DNA of 64,000 bases from Platanthera guangdongensis (lineage: Eukaryota; Streptophyta; Magnoliopsida; Asparagales; Orchidaceae), in the NCBI GenBank assembly GCA_039583875.1, contig CM077167.1, positions 151,483,010 to 151,547,009 of the forward strand, in the 5' to 3' direction. A model generated the notes under the pieces. That model did not search any database. It saw nothing but the letters and a program-made list of their open reading frames with translations, and was not told where the DNA came from. The first letter of the stretch is position 1, and each line of letters begins with the position of its first letter. Below are positions 62,530-64,000 of this stretch, one piece after another. The position numbers and the translations under genes are program-made.

Positions 62530-64000
62530 ATGGCGATTTCAGCGGGCAGTCCTGCAGCAATGAAATTTGATACTGGATTTGATGTAGATTTCGAGTCGTT
62601 TCAACACTCAGATCCAATCTTCCTGGACATCCTAAAACTGCTTGAAGATCAGCAGTTGAAGCATCTGATGTCCACCGGAATCAAGCTAGCCAGTGCAGAG
62701 ATCAGGGAATGGGTCTACACTTCCTCCACCACAGATGAAAACACCATGACAGGAACAATATTAGGTAATGCAGTATCTCTTACCCCCGCAGTTTTAAAAG
62801 AGATTTTTGGATTAGTAAATGGTAAAGAGGAATAAGAAATTGATAGTGATGAATTTAGTGAAATGTTAAATAAGCTGGGTTATTCTGGAGAAACCCCAAA
62901 CAAGCTGCTAAATAAACATCTATCTGCTGAGTATAAGTTTCTAGCAGATATTGTGGGGAAAGTACTGCTGGGTAAGTACACAACCCATGATTACATCACC
63001 AGGCATCAATTTCTGGTGATGTGTGATGTGGTAAATAAGAAGCCTGGAAATTGGGCTAACATTATGTTTGAAATGATCAAGAAAAATAACACTAAAAGGA
63101 GGTGTATTTTGGAAGAATTCTCGGAACCTTCCTCTAGGCAAAGGCTGCTGAATCCCAGGACACACCGACCATATTCATAAAGGCCTCCAAGAGGCTCACC
63201 TGTGCAATTTTTGGCAGGTGGGAGAGGACCATCACCAAGCCATCCAAGGCTTCTTCCTCTTCCTCCAGGCCTTCTGAGAGTACAAGGGCTCCTCCAGCCA
63301 CTCCCCACCCTGCTGAGGATGTCCCTACTCCACCTCCACCACCTCCAGTCATCCAAATCCATCCTCAGATGGTACACCAATTCCCCTCCTCAGTTCAAAC
63401 CATAGTCCACACTCCTACACCTCCATCCTCTCCAATACATCCACCACAAACTCATATTCACATTCATACCTCACCCCCATCCCCCCATGATACCCAAACT
63501 CCTTCACACACTCATATTCACTCTCATACTCCATCCCCCCATGGTTCACCAACTCCTTCCCCCCATGGTACACCAACTCCATCACAATATGGTACACCAC
63601 CCTTATCTCCACTAACACCACATTTGGTTGATATTCCCATTTCCAATCTATAATCCCTACCATCCTTTAATCTACACTCATCCCCCCTTTATACTCCTTC
63701 TTTCCCAGATGAACCTATGCAAGACTCTATACCTCCTCCTACACCATCATCTCACATCCACCCTTCTTTCCCCACTGAGACTTCTCCTGCATTTCTGCAA
63801 CTGGACCCCTCCATCATTCCACCTCTTCTAGCACTTCTCACTCCCCTTCTCAAGACCCTCATAGTAGAGGCTATTTCACTTCTTGCTACCTTCGTCTCTT
63901 CTCTTGCTGATAAAATCTCTGCTCTCTCTGCTCCTCCCTCTTCAGTCAGGGGCCTAGATCTAGTACCCACTGAAACCAGGCAGGAGGAGATAATCTGTGA
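62530..64000 (+). pseudogene. B-plus ORF3 (frameshifted, runs off the window)
   Basis: ATG at 62530 (MAISAGSPAAMKFDTGFDVD), same start as B-minus. TAA at 62833-62835. Then FLADIVGKVLLGK, HDYITRHQF and GNWANIMFEMIKK, where DWS has become NWA. A frameshift near 63130 leads into GRWERTITKPSKASSSS, then a Pro/His/Thr-rich tandem section (about 63360-63650, built on CCCCATGGTACACC-type repeats). An amphipathic hydrophobic segment from about 63800 follows (IIPPLLALLTPLLKTL and VEAISLLATFVSSLADK), colinear with B-minus ORF3. The C-terminal acidic/basic part lies beyond the window. Confidence 0.78.

Larger units (their letters stand above)
60049..64000 (+). mobile_element. B-plus: SIRE/Maximus-like copia element, family B, 3' part
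   Basis: Plus-strand relative of B-minus. The first bases (TAAAATCACC) match the pol position where B-minus pol reads CCTAAAATCAC at about 28767, so B-minus integrated here, duplicating TAAAA. The 5' part lies on the other side of B-minus, outside the window. It runs from the integrase-RT linker through RNase H, spacer and ORF3 to the window end. It is the outermost and oldest element of the nest. Confidence 0.88.

Overview
This window is plant nuclear DNA built almost entirely from transposable elements. The evidence is nested Ty1/copia and Ty3/gypsy LTR retrotransposons with plant-type primer binding sites, a Helitron-like element, and one short host-type gene for a GNA-family (bulb-type) mannose-binding lectin. 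Short stand-alone GNA lectins are commonest in monocots, so a monocot is my guess, but it is not proven. One 500-N scaffold gap lies at 15908-16407. There is no rRNA, tRNA, CRISPR or bacterial content that I can support.

Layout. (1) 1-6260: a minus-strand copia element (Copia-1), complete from its 5' LTR (4983-6260, with 14-bp and 41-bp tandem arrays) to RNase H; its 3' LTR lies left of the window. (2) 6261-11190: two decayed minus-strand Ty3/gypsy gag regions, each with its own PBS and LTR, with a short copia integrase scrap between them. (3) 11339-11834: repeats and a triple hairpin. (4) 11911-13713: a candidate non-autonomous Helitron full of strong hairpins. (5) 14386-14946: the lectin gene and its TATA box, followed by non-coding repeats and the gap. 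(6) 16408-23811: a minus-strand Athila-type gypsy element with the classic TGGCGCCGTTGCCGGGGA primer site. (7) 23812-64000: a four-deep nest of SIRE/Maximus-like copia elements. B-plus (60049 onward) was split by B-minus (23812-60048). B-minus was split by A-outer (32068-58128, TSD CAGGT). A-outer was split by A-inner (41065-54168, TSD GATCT). Athila-1 also landed in B-minus. The number of disabling mutations rises from the innermost to the outermost element, as the nesting order predicts.

How the parts work together. Every SIRE-like element here has gag, pol and then an extra third ORF (ORF3) downstream of pol. In both families ORF3 is preceded by a 350-510 bp spacer that looks like a second promoter: it carries a family-specific CpG palindrome array, plus a TATA box in family A. 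Family A uses GTGTCGACAC; family B uses TTCGTCGA / TCGACGAA hairpins. The same palindromes fill the U3 of the matching LTRs. ORF3 of families A and B share a conserved block at nearly identical positions (FL-x-x-IVGK, then HD, then DWS), and both carry nuclear-localisation-like basic clusters. I see no clear envelope signature in either. The most interesting hypothesis from the window is that ORF3 is a nuclear factor acting on the element's own palindrome arrays, comparable in logic to the VANC anti-silencing proteins of VANDAL DNA transposons. That is inference. Conserved positions, array locations, TATA boxes and basic clusters are seen directly.
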